From an uncultured Rhodospirillaceae bacterium (GTDB taxonomy: Bacteria; Pseudomonadota; Alphaproteobacteria; Azospirillales; Azospirillaceae), in the NCBI GenBank assembly GCA_937927415.1, contig CALBDS010000003.1, positions 381,358 to 445,357 of the forward strand: a stretch of DNA of 64,000 bases. Reading direction: 5' to 3'. Both the position numbers and the translations under genes were made by a program. The notes under the pieces were generated by a model that was not told the DNA's origin, did no database searches, and saw only the letters and a list, made by a program, of their open reading frames with translations. How positions within the stretch are numbered: the first letter of the stretch is position 1; each line of letters opens with the position of its first letter. Below are positions 34,563 to 42,943 of this stretch, in pieces.

Positions 34563-34784
34563 GATCGGCGGTCTCCCCAAACGCCGCGGCGGGACACCCC
34601 GCGCGGTCCTCGGGCTTTTCCTTGCCCCTCCCCCGCCGGGGGGTCGAGTGAAACTTCGGTGACGCCCGCTGGACAACCCGAGGGTGCTGTCACTGAACAT
34701 TAACGCAAGGGGCACCCACGTCGGCGGTACAAGTCGGACACCCAATCACCCGCCCTCACACCAAACTGGGAGCACCGGGCCGTC

Positions 34785-35810
34785 ATGACCGTCCGCCTTG
34801 TCATCGCCGCCGCGGCCAGCGCCGCCGCGGTCCTTGCCGCCGCCTCCGCCGATGCCGCGACCAAGCTCACCGTCTACACCGCGCTCGAACCGGAACAGCT
34901 CGCGCCCTACAAAAAGGCGTTCGAGGCCGACAACCCCGACATAACCATCCAGTGGGTGCGCGATTCCACCGGCGTGGTCACCGCCAAGCTGCTGGCGGAA
35001 AAGGCCAACCCCCAGGCCGATGTGGTGTGGGGCCTGGCCGCGTCCAGCCTGATGATCCTGGACCAGCAGGGGATGCTGGACGGCTACGCCCCCGCCGGCC
35101 TTGCCGGGATCAAGCCGCAATTCCGCGATGCCAAGGATCAGCCGACCTGGGTCGGCATGGACGCCTGGATGGCGGCGCTGTGCTTCAACACCGTGGAAGC
35201 GGCCAAGAAGAACCTGCCCAAGCCCGAATCGTGGGCCGATCTCGCCAAGCCTGTCTACAAGGGGCAGGTGGTGATGCCGAATCCGGCCTCCTCGGGCACC
35301 GGCTTCCTGGCCGTGTCGGGCTGGCTGCAGATCATGGGTGAAAAGCCGGCGTGGGAGTATATGGACACGCTCCACGACAACATCGCCGTCTACACCCATT
35401 CCGGCTCCAAGCCGTGCAAGATGGCGGCGGCGGGTGAATACCCCATCGGCCTGTCCATCGAATACACCGGCGCCCAGCAGAAGACCAAGGGTGCGCCCAT
35501 CGACGTGATCCTGGCGAAAGAAGGCACCGGCTGGGACATGGAAGCCACCGCCATCGTCAAGGGCACCAAAAACCCGGACGCCGCCCGCAAGCTGGCCGAC
35601 TGGGCGTCCACCACCAAGGCCGCCGCCCTCTACACCCAGTATTACGCCGTGGCGGCGGTAACGGGGGTGACGAACTACCCCGCCAATTACCCGGCCAACG
35701 CCGAAGCGGCGATGCTGAAGACCAATGACTTTGCCTGGGCTGCCAGCCACCGCGACGCCATCCTGGCGGAGTGGAGCAAGCGTTACAACGCCAAGTCCGA
35801 ACCCAAATAA
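34785..35810 (+). CDS. phnS: 2-aminoethylphosphonate ABC transporter substrate-binding protein
   Basis: 341 residues with a signal peptide (cleavage near ADA-ATKL) and the iron/phosphonate-binding-protein fold (KLTVYTALEPEQLAPYKKAFEADNPDI, NPASSGTGFLAVSGW, IGLSIEYTGAQQKTKGAP). The sequence fits the AEP-binding subgroup, and the following ATPase and two-domain permease plus phnW and phnX strongly support AEP as ligand. The start follows GGGAGCACCGGGCCGTC. Confidence 0.9.
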   Translation: MTVRLVIAAAASAAAVLAAASADAATKLTVYTALEPEQLAPYKKAFEADNPDITIQWVRDSTGVVTAKLLAEKANPQADVVWGLAASSLMILDQQGMLDGYAPAGLAGIKPQFRDAKDQPTWVGMDAWMAALCFNTVEAAKKNLPKPESWADLAKPVYKGQVVMPNPASSGTGFLAVSGWLQIMGEKPAWEYMDTLHDNIAVYTHSGSKPCKMAAAGEYPIGLSIEYTGAQQKTKGAPIDVILAKEGTGWDMEATAIVKGTKNPDAARKLADWASTTKAAALYTQYYAVAAVTGVTNYPANYPANAEAAMLKTNDFAWAASHRDAILAEWSKRYNAKSEPK

Positions 35811-35884
35811 CGCTCCCACCCCACCCCGCCGCGGCCCCCGTCACCGGGGCCGCGGCGGCAGCGCCGTTTGCACAAGAGGCCGCC

Positions 35885-36943
35885 ATGACCGCGACGCCGT
35901 ACCTGCGCCTGTCCAACGTCGTCAAAAGCTTCGGCGCCTTTCAGGCGCTGAAGGGTGTTTCGCTCGACATCGGGCGGGGCGAGTTCGTCTGTTTCCTGGG
36001 GCCGTCCGGCTGCGGCAAGACCACCTTGCTGCGCATCATCGCCGGGCTGGACCCGCAGACGGCGGGGACGGTGGAAATCGCCGGGCGCGACGTGTCGCGG
36101 CTGCCGCCGTCGGCGCGCGATTACGGCATCGTGTTCCAGTCCTACGCCCTGTTCCCCAACCTGACGGTGGCCCGCAACATCGCCTATGGCCTGAAGCTCA
36201 AGCGCAAGGCGGAGGAGGAGCGGGTGCGCGACCTGCTGGCCCTGATCGGGCTGCCGGACATCGGGGCGAAATTCCCCTCCCAGCTTTCCGGCGGGCAGCA
36301 GCAGCGGGTGGCGCTGGCCCGTGCGCTGGCGCCGTCACCGGGCCTGTTGCTGCTGGACGAACCCCTGTCGGCGCTGGACGCCCAGGTGCGGCTGCACCTG
36401 CGCCGCCAGATCCGCGAGCTTCACGACCGGCTGGGCATCACCACCATCATGGTCACCCACGACCAGGAAGAGGCGCTGACCATGGCCGACCGCATCGTGG
36501 TGATGAACCATGGCGACATCGTTCAGACCGGCACGCCGGGCGCCGTCTACCGCGAACCGGCCACCCCCTTCATTGCCGATTTCGTCGGCACCATGAATTT
36601 CCTCAAAGGCACGGTGGATGAGACGGGGCGCATCCGGCTGGGATCGATCCATCTGCACAGCGCCCGGCCGCTGACGCCGGGGGCCGATGTCACCGTGTGC
36701 GTGCGGCCCGAGGATGTGGTGATCCACCGCCCCGGCCCGGTGAACACCATCGACATGCGCATCGACGCCATGGAATTCCTCGGCCCCTTCCACCGCGTGC
36801 GGCTGACCGCCGACGGGTTCGGGCCGCAGCCGCTGACCGCGGATTTCTCCGCCAACCTCGTGCGCGACCACCGGCTGGCCACCGGCGACCGCCTGCCGGT
36901 GACGCTGCCGGCGGAGCATCTGCGCATCTATCCGGCGGCGTGA
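35885..36943 (+). CDS. phnT: 2-aminoethylphosphonate ABC transporter ATPase
   Basis: 352-residue ATPase: Walker A GPSGCGKTTLL, signature LSGGQQQRVALARAL, Walker B LLLLDEPLSALDAQ and a C-terminal TOBE-like domain (about 270-350). It powers AEP import with the permease encoded 4 bases downstream. ATG 35885 is preferred to an upstream in-frame start because it begins the ABC domain and leaves a 74-base gap after phnS. Confidence 0.92.
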   Translation: MTATPYLRLSNVVKSFGAFQALKGVSLDIGRGEFVCFLGPSGCGKTTLLRIIAGLDPQTAGTVEIAGRDVSRLPPSARDYGIVFQSYALFPNLTVARNIAYGLKLKRKAEEERVRDLLALIGLPDIGAKFPSQLSGGQQQRVALARALAPSPGLLLLDEPLSALDAQVRLHLRRQIRELHDRLGITTIMVTHDQEEALTMADRIVVMNHGDIVQTGTPGAVYREPATPFIADFVGTMNFLKGTVDETGRIRLGSIHLHSARPLTPGADVTVCVRPEDVVIHRPGPVNTIDMRIDAMEFLGPFHRVRLTADGFGPQPLTADFSANLVRDHRLATGDRLPVTLPAEHLRIYPAA

Positions 36944-36947
36944 TCCC

Positions 36948-38636
36948 ATGACGGCGAACGCTCTTCCCCTCCGGATGAAACGCACCGGCGACGCCTTGGC
37001 GCTGGATGGTGCGCTGGTGCTGCTGGGCCTGTTCCTGGCCGTTTTCATCGTGCTGCCGCTGGCGATGGTGGCGCTGTACAGCGTGTACGACCGCAACGAC
37101 GCCTTTGTCGGGCTGGCGAACTACGCCGCCTTTCTCGACACGCCGTCGCTGGCGCACTCCATCGGCAACAGCCTGACCATGGCGCTGGTGTCCACCGCCA
37201 TCACCACCGTTCTGGCGTTCACCTACGCCTTTGCCATCACCCGCACGGCCATGCCGGGCAAGGGGGTGTTCAAGGCGCTGGCGCAGATCCCCATCCTGGC
37301 GCCGTCGCTGCTGCCGGGGATCTCGCTGGTCTATCTGTTCGGCAATCAGGGGCCGCTGCGCGTCCTGTTGATGGGGGAGAGCATTTACGGCCCCATCGGC
37401 ATCGTCTTGGGAGAGGTGTTTTACACCTTCCCCCACGCGCTGATGATCCTGACCGTCGCCCTGTCCACCGCCGACGCCCGCCTGTACGAGGCGGCGGAAT
37501 CCCTGGGCGCCGGGCCGCTGCGGCGGTTTTTCACCATCACCCTGCCGGGGGCGCGCTATGGGCTGATCTCGGCGGTGTTCGTGGTGTTCACGCTGGTCAT
37601 CACCGATTTCGGCGTGCCCAAGGTGGTGGGCGGCCAGTACAACGTGCTGGCGACGGACGTTTACAAGCAGGTGGTGGGCCAGCAGAATTTCGGCATGGGG
37701 GCGGTGGTCGGCATGGTGCTGCTGCTGCCGGCGGTGCTGGCCTTCGCCGCCGACTGGATCGGCCAGCGCAAGCAGACGGCCCTGCTCTCGGCCCGCTCCG
37801 TTCCCTATGTGCCGCCGCGCCGGCCGTGGTGTGATCGGGTGATGTTCGCGCTGTGCGTGGTCATCGCGGCCCTGCTGGTGGGGATTTTGGGAACGGCGGC
37901 CTTCGCGTCCCTGATCCGCTATTGGCCCTATGATCTGACGCCGACGCTGGCGCACTACGCCTTTGCCGAGGTGGATGAGACGGGGTGGCGGTCCTATGGC
38001 AACAGCCTGATCCTGGCGGGCCTGACGGCGGTGGCGGGCACCCTGATCGTGTTCGCCGGGGCCTATCTGGTGGAACGCGGCCCGGCGCACACGGGGATCA
38101 AGGCGGCGGTGCGGCTGCTGGCGATCGTGCCGCTGGCCGTGCCGGGGATGGTGCTGGGCTTGGCCTATATCTTCTTCTTCAACCACCCCGGCAACCCGCT
38201 GAACGCGCTTTATGGCACCATGGGGATTCTGGTGCTGGCGACCGTGGTGCATTTCTACACCGTCAGCCATCTGACCGCCGCCACCGCGCTGAAGCAGTTG
38301 GATGCCGAATTCGAATCCGTCTCCGCCAGCCTGAAGGTGCCGGTGTGGCGCACCTTTTTCCGGGTGACGGTGCCGCTGTGCCTGCCGGCCATTCTCGACA
38401 TCGCGCTTTATTTCTTCGTCAACGCCATGACCACGGTGTCGGCGGTGGTGTTCCTCTACGCCCCCGACACAAAAACCGCCTCGGTCGCGGTGCTGAACAT
38501 GGACGACGCCGGTGAGATCGCCGGGGCGGCGGCCATGGCGATGATGATCGTCATCACCTCCGCCGCCGTGCGCCTGCTGCACACCGGCCTGTCCCACGGG
38601 CTGTCCCAGCGCACACAGACGTGGCGCAAACGCTGA
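36948..38636 (+). CDS. phnU: 2-aminoethylphosphonate ABC transporter permease (two fused domains)
   Basis: 562-residue membrane protein made of two tandem permease domains, each with about six membrane segments and an EAA loop (EAAESLGAGPLRRFFTITLP in the first; EFESVSASLKVPVWRTFFRVTVP in the second). The fused arrangement replaces separate PhnU and PhnV and is normal for this transporter subgroup. Ends just before a block of palindromic repeats that separates it from the converging LysR gene. Confidence 0.92.
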   Translation: MTANALPLRMKRTGDALALDGALVLLGLFLAVFIVLPLAMVALYSVYDRNDAFVGLANYAAFLDTPSLAHSIGNSLTMALVSTAITTVLAFTYAFAITRTAMPGKGVFKALAQIPILAPSLLPGISLVYLFGNQGPLRVLLMGESIYGPIGIVLGEVFYTFPHALMILTVALSTADARLYEAAESLGAGPLRRFFTITLPGARYGLISAVFVVFTLVITDFGVPKVVGGQYNVLATDVYKQVVGQQNFGMGAVVGMVLLLPAVLAFAADWIGQRKQTALLSARSVPYVPPRRPWCDRVMFALCVVIAALLVGILGTAAFASLIRYWPYDLTPTLAHYAFAEVDETGWRSYGNSLILAGLTAVAGTLIVFAGAYLVERGPAHTGIKAAVRLLAIVPLAVPGMVLGLAYIFFFNHPGNPLNALYGTMGILVLATVVHFYTVSHLTAATALKQLDAEFESVSASLKVPVWRTFFRVTVPLCLPAILDIALYFFVNAMTTVSAVVFLYAPDTKTASVAVLNMDDAGEIAGAAAMAMMIVITSAAVRLLHTGLSHGLSQRTQTWRKR

Positions 38637-38640
38637 AATA

Positions 38641-38794
38641 GCCCTCACCCCACCGGGGAGAGGGTTGGGTAAGGGCCGATTTTCACAGCGGAACGCTCGA
38701 AAAACGTCAGTTTGGGGTTGCTTCGCAACGGATGTCGGGCCTGACGGCGCGACATCCGGCCCTCACCCCGGCCCTCTCCCCGGGGGGGAGAGGG
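38641..38794. repeat. Palindrome/dispersed-repeat cluster between phnU and LysR gene
   Basis: Two copies of a CCCTCACCCC-(R)CC...GGGGAGAGGG repeat (about 38641-38675 and 38760-38794) flank two hairpins: GTTGC-TTC-GCAAC (38717-38729) and a 9-bp stem CGGATGTCG/CGACATCCG (38729-38758). The second repeat has a perfect 10-bp stem, CCCTCTCCCC (38772-38781) with GGGGAGAGGG (38785-38794). It extends into the end of the LysR gene and supplies its stop codon. Confidence 0.8.
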
Positions 38795-39692
38795 GGAGCG
38801 GAGGAAGGGGCGCGGCGGCCCCCGTCCTCTCCCGCGCGATGTCCAGGAACGCCCGCACCACCGCCAGCCGGCGGCGTTCGCGCAGGCAGATCACGTATTC
38901 GTCCATCTCCAGCGCCGCACCGGCCACCGGCACCAGCGCCAGCCGCGGGTCGCCGGTGAATTCCGCCGCCGAGATGAACCCCACGCCCAGGCCCGCGGCC
39001 ACCGCCTCCACCACCGCTTCGCGGCTTTCGATGTCCAGGGTGTCGCCCATGGGCAGGGCCGCATCCTCGAACGCCCGTTCGATCAGACGGCGGGTGACCG
39101 ATCCCGCTTCACGCAAAATCAGCCGCTGACCGGCCAGATCCTTCAGCGACACCCCCCGCCGCCGGGCCAGCGCGTGGCCGCGCGGGAACAGCGCCTGCAC
39201 CGGGTCGCGGCGCAGCGGCAGCACGTGCAGCCGCGAATCGCCGGGCGCGTCGGCCAGCACCGCCACGTCGATGCGCGTGTCCAACAGCCCCGCCAGCAAA
39301 GTCTGGGTGTTGCCGACGGTCAGCGAGATCTTCGGCCCCGGATGCCGCTGGGTGAAGGCGGCGATCAGGGGCATGGCATGCACCGGCCCGTCCGCCCCCA
39401 CCGTCAATGATCCCGCATCCAACAGCCGCGCCCCGGCCAGCAGTTCCAAAGCCTCCTGCTCGGCGGCGAACAGGCGGCGGGTAACGGCGAACAGCGCCTC
39501 CCCGATCACGGTGGGGGTGACGGTGCGGCGTGAGCGGTCGAGCAGCAGGACGCCGTGCGCCTCCTCCAGCGCCTTCACCTCCTGCGACAGGGTGGGCTGG
39601 GTGACGTTCAGCAGCCGGGCCGCCTTGGTGAATCCCCCCTCCGCCGCCACGGTGTGAAAGGCGCGGAGCTGGGCGATGTTCATGGATTTCAT
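38763..39692 (-). CDS. LysR-family regulator of aminoethylphosphonate catabolism
   Basis: 309 residues with an N-terminal helix-turn-helix (MNIAQLRAFHTVAAEGGFTK, LLNVTQPTLSQEVKALEE) and a LysR effector domain. Its place between the AEP transporter and phnW, divergent from phnW, matches the LysR subgroup linked to AEP genes. The true start may be Met4 (39683). The last 20 or so residues (Pro/Leu-rich, PLPPLPLSPPGRG) are encoded by a dispersed palindromic repeat, so the natural C-terminus has been replaced. Confidence 0.88.
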   Translation of the reverse strand: MKSMNIAQLRAFHTVAAEGGFTKAARLLNVTQPTLSQEVKALEEAHGVLLLDRSRRTVTPTVIGEALFAVTRRLFAAEQEALELLAGARLLDAGSLTVGADGPVHAMPLIAAFTQRHPGPKISLTVGNTQTLLAGLLDTRIDVAVLADAPGDSRLHVLPLRRDPVQALFPRGHALARRRGVSLKDLAGQRLILREAGSVTRRLIERAFEDAALPMGDTLDIESREAVVEAVAAGLGVGFISAAEFTGDPRLALVPVAGAALEMDEYVICLRERRRLAVVRAFLDIARERTGAAAPLPPLPLSPPGRGPG

Positions 39693-39706
39693 CTATGGGA
39701 CCATAG
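39693..39706. promoter_or_regulatory. Candidate LysR operator CTATGG-GA-CCATAG
   Basis: A perfect 6-bp inverted repeat with a 2-base centre, touching the LysR start codon and 73 bases upstream of phnW. Its position between divergent genes fits autoregulation plus phnW activation; no binding data can be inferred. Confidence 0.55.
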
Positions 39707-39778
39707 GCAAAATGGATTGGAGTTATGATGCCCGCCAGCGGCAGAAAGGTCCACCCCACCGCCCCCAGGAGAGGCGCG

Positions 39779-40888
39779 ATGCCCGATCCCTTGCTGCTCA
39801 CCCCCGGCCCCCTGACCACCACGCGCACCGTGAAGGAAGCGATGCTGCGCGACTATGGGTCACGGGACGGGGAATTCATCGCCATCAACACCCACATGCG
39901 CGCCCGTCTGGCTCAACTGGTGGACGCCGCCGACACCCATGTGGCGGTGCCGGTCCAGGGGTCCGGCACCTTTGCGGTCGAAGCCATGATCGGCACGTTG
40001 GTCCCGCGCACGGGCCGGCTGCTGGTTCTGGTCAACGGCGCCTATGGCAAGCGCATGGTGCGCATCGCCGAGGTGGCGGGCCGCTCCGTCACCATGATCG
40101 AAACGGCGGAGGATGTGCCCGCCTCGCCTGAGGCCCTGGATGCCGCCTTGGCCGCCGATCCGGCCGTGACCCATGTGGCCGTGGTCCAGTGCGAAACCAC
40201 CGCCGGCCTGCTGAACCCGGTGGCGGAGGTGGCGCGGGTGACGGCCAAGCACGGCCGCCGCCTGCTGATCGATGCCATGAGTTCCTTCGGCGCCCTGCCC
40301 CTGTCGCGCGCCGCCGTGCCGTTCGAGGCGGTGGCCGCCTCGTCCAACAAGTGCCTGCAGGGCGCCCCCGGCTTCGGCTTCGTGATCGTGGACCGGGATG
40401 CGCTGGCCGCCGCCGCCGGCAACGCCCACGCGCTGACGCTCGACCTGCACGACCAATGGCGCGGGTTCGAAGCTAACGCCCAATGGCGATTCACCCCGCC
40501 CACCCACGTCATCGCCGCCTTTGGTCAGGCCCTGGCCGAGCATGAGGCCGAAGGCGGGGTGGAGGGCCGCGGCCGCCGCTACGCCGCCAACTGCCGCATC
40601 CTGGTGGACGGCATGCGGGCATTGGGGTTCGAAACCCTGCTGCCCGACGCGGTGCAGGCGCCGATCATCGTCACCTTCCGCATGCCCGCCGATCCGGCGT
40701 TCGACTTTGCCCGCTTCTACGACGGGCTGCGGGACAAAGGCTTCGTGATCTACCCCGGCAAGCTGACGGTGGCCGACAGCTTCCGCATGGGCTGCATCGG
40801 CGACCTCGGTCCCGCCGACATGACCGCAGCACTGGACGCGGTGAAGGCAACGCTTTCGGAAATGGGCGTGGCCTCCGGCCGCCCGTGA
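39779..40888 (+). CDS. phnW: 2-aminoethylphosphonate-pyruvate transaminase
   Basis: 369-residue fold-type I PLP enzyme moving the amino group of AEP to pyruvate, giving phosphonoacetaldehyde and alanine. N-terminal LLTPGPLTTTRTVKEAMLRDYGSRD, GSGTFAVEAMIGT and the PLP lysine in SSNKCLQGAPGFGFV match PhnW. ATG 39779 follows AGGAGAGGCGCG. Directly upstream of phnX. Confidence 0.95.
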   Translation: MPDPLLLTPGPLTTTRTVKEAMLRDYGSRDGEFIAINTHMRARLAQLVDAADTHVAVPVQGSGTFAVEAMIGTLVPRTGRLLVLVNGAYGKRMVRIAEVAGRSVTMIETAEDVPASPEALDAALAADPAVTHVAVVQCETTAGLLNPVAEVARVTAKHGRRLLIDAMSSFGALPLSRAAVPFEAVAASSNKCLQGAPGFGFVIVDRDALAAAAGNAHALTLDLHDQWRGFEANAQWRFTPPTHVIAAFGQALAEHEAEGGVEGRGRRYAANCRILVDGMRALGFETLLPDAVQAPIIVTFRMPADPAFDFARFYDGLRDKGFVIYPGKLTVADSFRMGCIGDLGPADMTAALDAVKATLSEMGVASGRP

Positions 40889-40899
40889 GGAGATTTCGG

Positions 40900-41730
40900 A
40901 TGACCCATACCTACAGCCGCCGCTACACCGGCCCCCTGCGCGCCGTGATCCTGGACTGGGCCGGAACCACCGTGGATTTCGGCTGCCAGGCCCCCACCGC
41001 GGCCTTCACCGCGGCGTTCGCCGGCTTCGGCGTGCCGATCACGCTCGCCCAGGCCCGCGCCCCCATGGGCATGCCCAAGTGGAACCACATCCGCACCATC
41101 CTCGACATGGCGCCGGTGTCCGCCGCCTGGATCGAGCGCCACGGGGCGGCCCCCACCGACGCCGACGCCAACGCCATCTACAACCGCTTCCTGCCGCTGC
41201 AGGTGGATGTGGTCGCCAGCCACGCGGATGTGATCCCCGGCGTGATCGATACGGTGGCGGCCCTGCGCGCCCGCGGTCTGTCCATCGGCTCCACCACCGG
41301 CTATCCCCGCCCGGTGATGGAGGTGGTGATGAAGGCCGCCGCCGCCCAAGGCTACGCCCCCGACGTGACGGTGTGCGCCGGTGAAACCCCCAGCGGCCGC
41401 CCCGGCCCGTCCATGGCGCTGAAGTGCCTGATCGAGCTGGACGTGTCCCCGGTGGAGGCGTGCGTGAAGATCGGCGACACCGTGGTCGATGTGGAAGAGG
41501 GCCTCAACGCCGGCCTGTGGACCATCGCCGTCACCGAAACCGGCAACGAGGTGGGCTTGCCCCACGCCGAACTGGCCGCCCTGCCGGCGGCGGAACGGGC
41601 GCGTCTTGCCGGGGCCGCCGCCGACAAGCTGGCGCGGGCCGGTGCCCATTACGTGGTGCCCAGCCTCGCCGAGGCCCTGCCGCTGCTGGACGTGATCGAG
41701 GCCCGCCTGCGGCGCGGGGAAAAGCCGTGA
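40900..41730 (+). CDS. phnX: Phosphonoacetaldehyde hydrolase
   Basis: 276-residue HAD enzyme cleaving the C-P bond of phosphonoacetaldehyde to acetaldehyde and phosphate. The nucleophile is in VILDWAGTTVD and the Schiff-base lysine in MGMPKWNHIR; VCAGETPSGRPGP and KIGDTVVDVEEG follow. ATG 40900 has GAGGAG upstream; a GTG at 40885 overlapping the phnW stop is a weaker alternative. Its product can enter metabolism through an acetaldehyde dehydrogenase such as the mhpF product. Confidence 0.95.
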   Translation: MTHTYSRRYTGPLRAVILDWAGTTVDFGCQAPTAAFTAAFAGFGVPITLAQARAPMGMPKWNHIRTILDMAPVSAAWIERHGAAPTDADANAIYNRFLPLQVDVVASHADVIPGVIDTVAALRARGLSIGSTTGYPRPVMEVVMKAAAAQGYAPDVTVCAGETPSGRPGPSMALKCLIELDVSPVEACVKIGDTVVDVEEGLNAGLWTIAVTETGNEVGLPHAELAALPAAERARLAGAAADKLARAGAHYVVPSLAEALPLLDVIEARLRRGEKP

Positions 41731-42929
41731 GCCTGCCCGATACCGCCGACGTCATCATCGTCGGCGGCGGCATTCTGGGCCTGTCGGCGGCGTGGCACCT
41801 GACCCGTTCCAGCACCGGCGCGCGGGTGCTGGTGCTGGAGCGCAACGGGTTGGCCACCGCCGCCACGGCGCAGGCCGCAGCCCTGATGACCAGCGCCAGG
41901 CCCGACGCCGCGACAGCCGCGCTGGTGGCCGACACCTACGCCGCCATCCCCCGACTGGAGGATGAGACGGGCGAAAGCCTGGACCTGAACCGGGTGGGCA
42001 CGCTGCATGTGGCCGCCTCCCCCGCCAGCACGGCGGCGCTGGCGGCCATGGCCGGCGGGGCCGAGCGCCTGGACGGGGGGCAGGCGGCGCGGCTGGCGCC
42101 CTGGCTCGACGCCGACGCGGTAACCGCCGCGTGGTTTGCCCCCGATGACGGTTATCTCGACCCTGCCCGCCTTGCCAACGCCTATGCCCGCGCCGCCCGG
42201 CGCCGCGGCGCGGTGATCCGCACCGGCGTGGCGGTGCACCGGCTGGTGGTGACCGCGGGCCGGGTGATGGGAGTGGAAACGGACCGGGGCCGCGTGTCCG
42301 CCGGGGCCGTGGTGCTGGCCTGCGGCGCCTGGAGCAACGTTCTGGCCGCCACCGCCGGGGTGGGGCTGCCGGCATCCCCGGTGCGCAGTGAATACTGGAT
42401 CACCGACCGCTCCCCGCTCTACCCGCGCACAGCACCGGTGACGATCCTGCCCGACGCCGGGGCCTATGCCCGGCCCGAATTGGGGGCTCTGCTGTTCGGG
42501 CTGCGCGGGGCGACCACCATCGCCGCCGATCCCCGCACCCTGCCCGACGATGCCACCGGCTTTGGGGCCGGTGATCCGTGGGAAACGCTGGCGGCGGGGG
42601 CGGAGCGGCTGATCCGGCTGGTGCCCTCGGTCGGCACCATCGGGCTGGCCCATTACGTCGCCGGTCTGTCCACCTACACCCCCGACGGACACTTCGTGGT
42701 CGGGCCGGTCGCGGGGGTGGCGGGGCTGGTGGCGGTCACCGGCTGCTGCGGGGCGGGAATCGCCGCCTCGTCGGGGTTGGGGCGCGCCGCGGCGGCCACG
42801 GTGTTGGGGGAAACGCCGCCAGCGGACCTGTCCGCCTTCGATCCGGGGCGGTTCGGGACGGTCGATCCGTTCGACCCCGCTTTTCTGGATCGCTGTGCCG
42901 CCGCCCGTTCGGGAAAAACAACCGGCTGA
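41727..42929 (+). CDS. FAD-dependent amine oxidase of the AEP cluster (DadA/PbfD-like)
   Basis: 400-residue D-amino-acid-oxidase-family flavoprotein with the FAD motif VIIVGGGILGLSAAWHL and the C-terminal STYTPDGHFVVGPV ... GCCGAGIAASSGLGR pattern. GTG 41727 overlaps the phnX stop as GTGA. Similar FAD enzymes in phosphonate operons oxidise N-methyl-AEP, and sometimes AEP, to phosphonoacetaldehyde. This context-based role is plausible here but not proven; glycine/sarcosine oxidase activity is the alternative. Confidence 0.8.
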   Translation: MSLPDTADVIIVGGGILGLSAAWHLTRSSTGARVLVLERNGLATAATAQAAALMTSARPDAATAALVADTYAAIPRLEDETGESLDLNRVGTLHVAASPASTAALAAMAGGAERLDGGQAARLAPWLDADAVTAAWFAPDDGYLDPARLANAYARAARRRGAVIRTGVAVHRLVVTAGRVMGVETDRGRVSAGAVVLACGAWSNVLAATAGVGLPASPVRSEYWITDRSPLYPRTAPVTILPDAGAYARPELGALLFGLRGATTIAADPRTLPDDATGFGAGDPWETLAAGAERLIRLVPSVGTIGLAHYVAGLSTYTPDGHFVVGPVAGVAGLVAVTGCCGAGIAASSGLGRAAAATVLGETPPADLSAFDPGRFGTVDPFDPAFLDRCAAARSGKTTG

Positions 42930-42943
42930 AGGACACAACCACC

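Noticed and set aside
32520..34745. Longer chemoreceptor starting at 34745
   Set aside because: The extra 60 residues are promoter-like DNA without homology and would bury the N-terminal membrane anchor.
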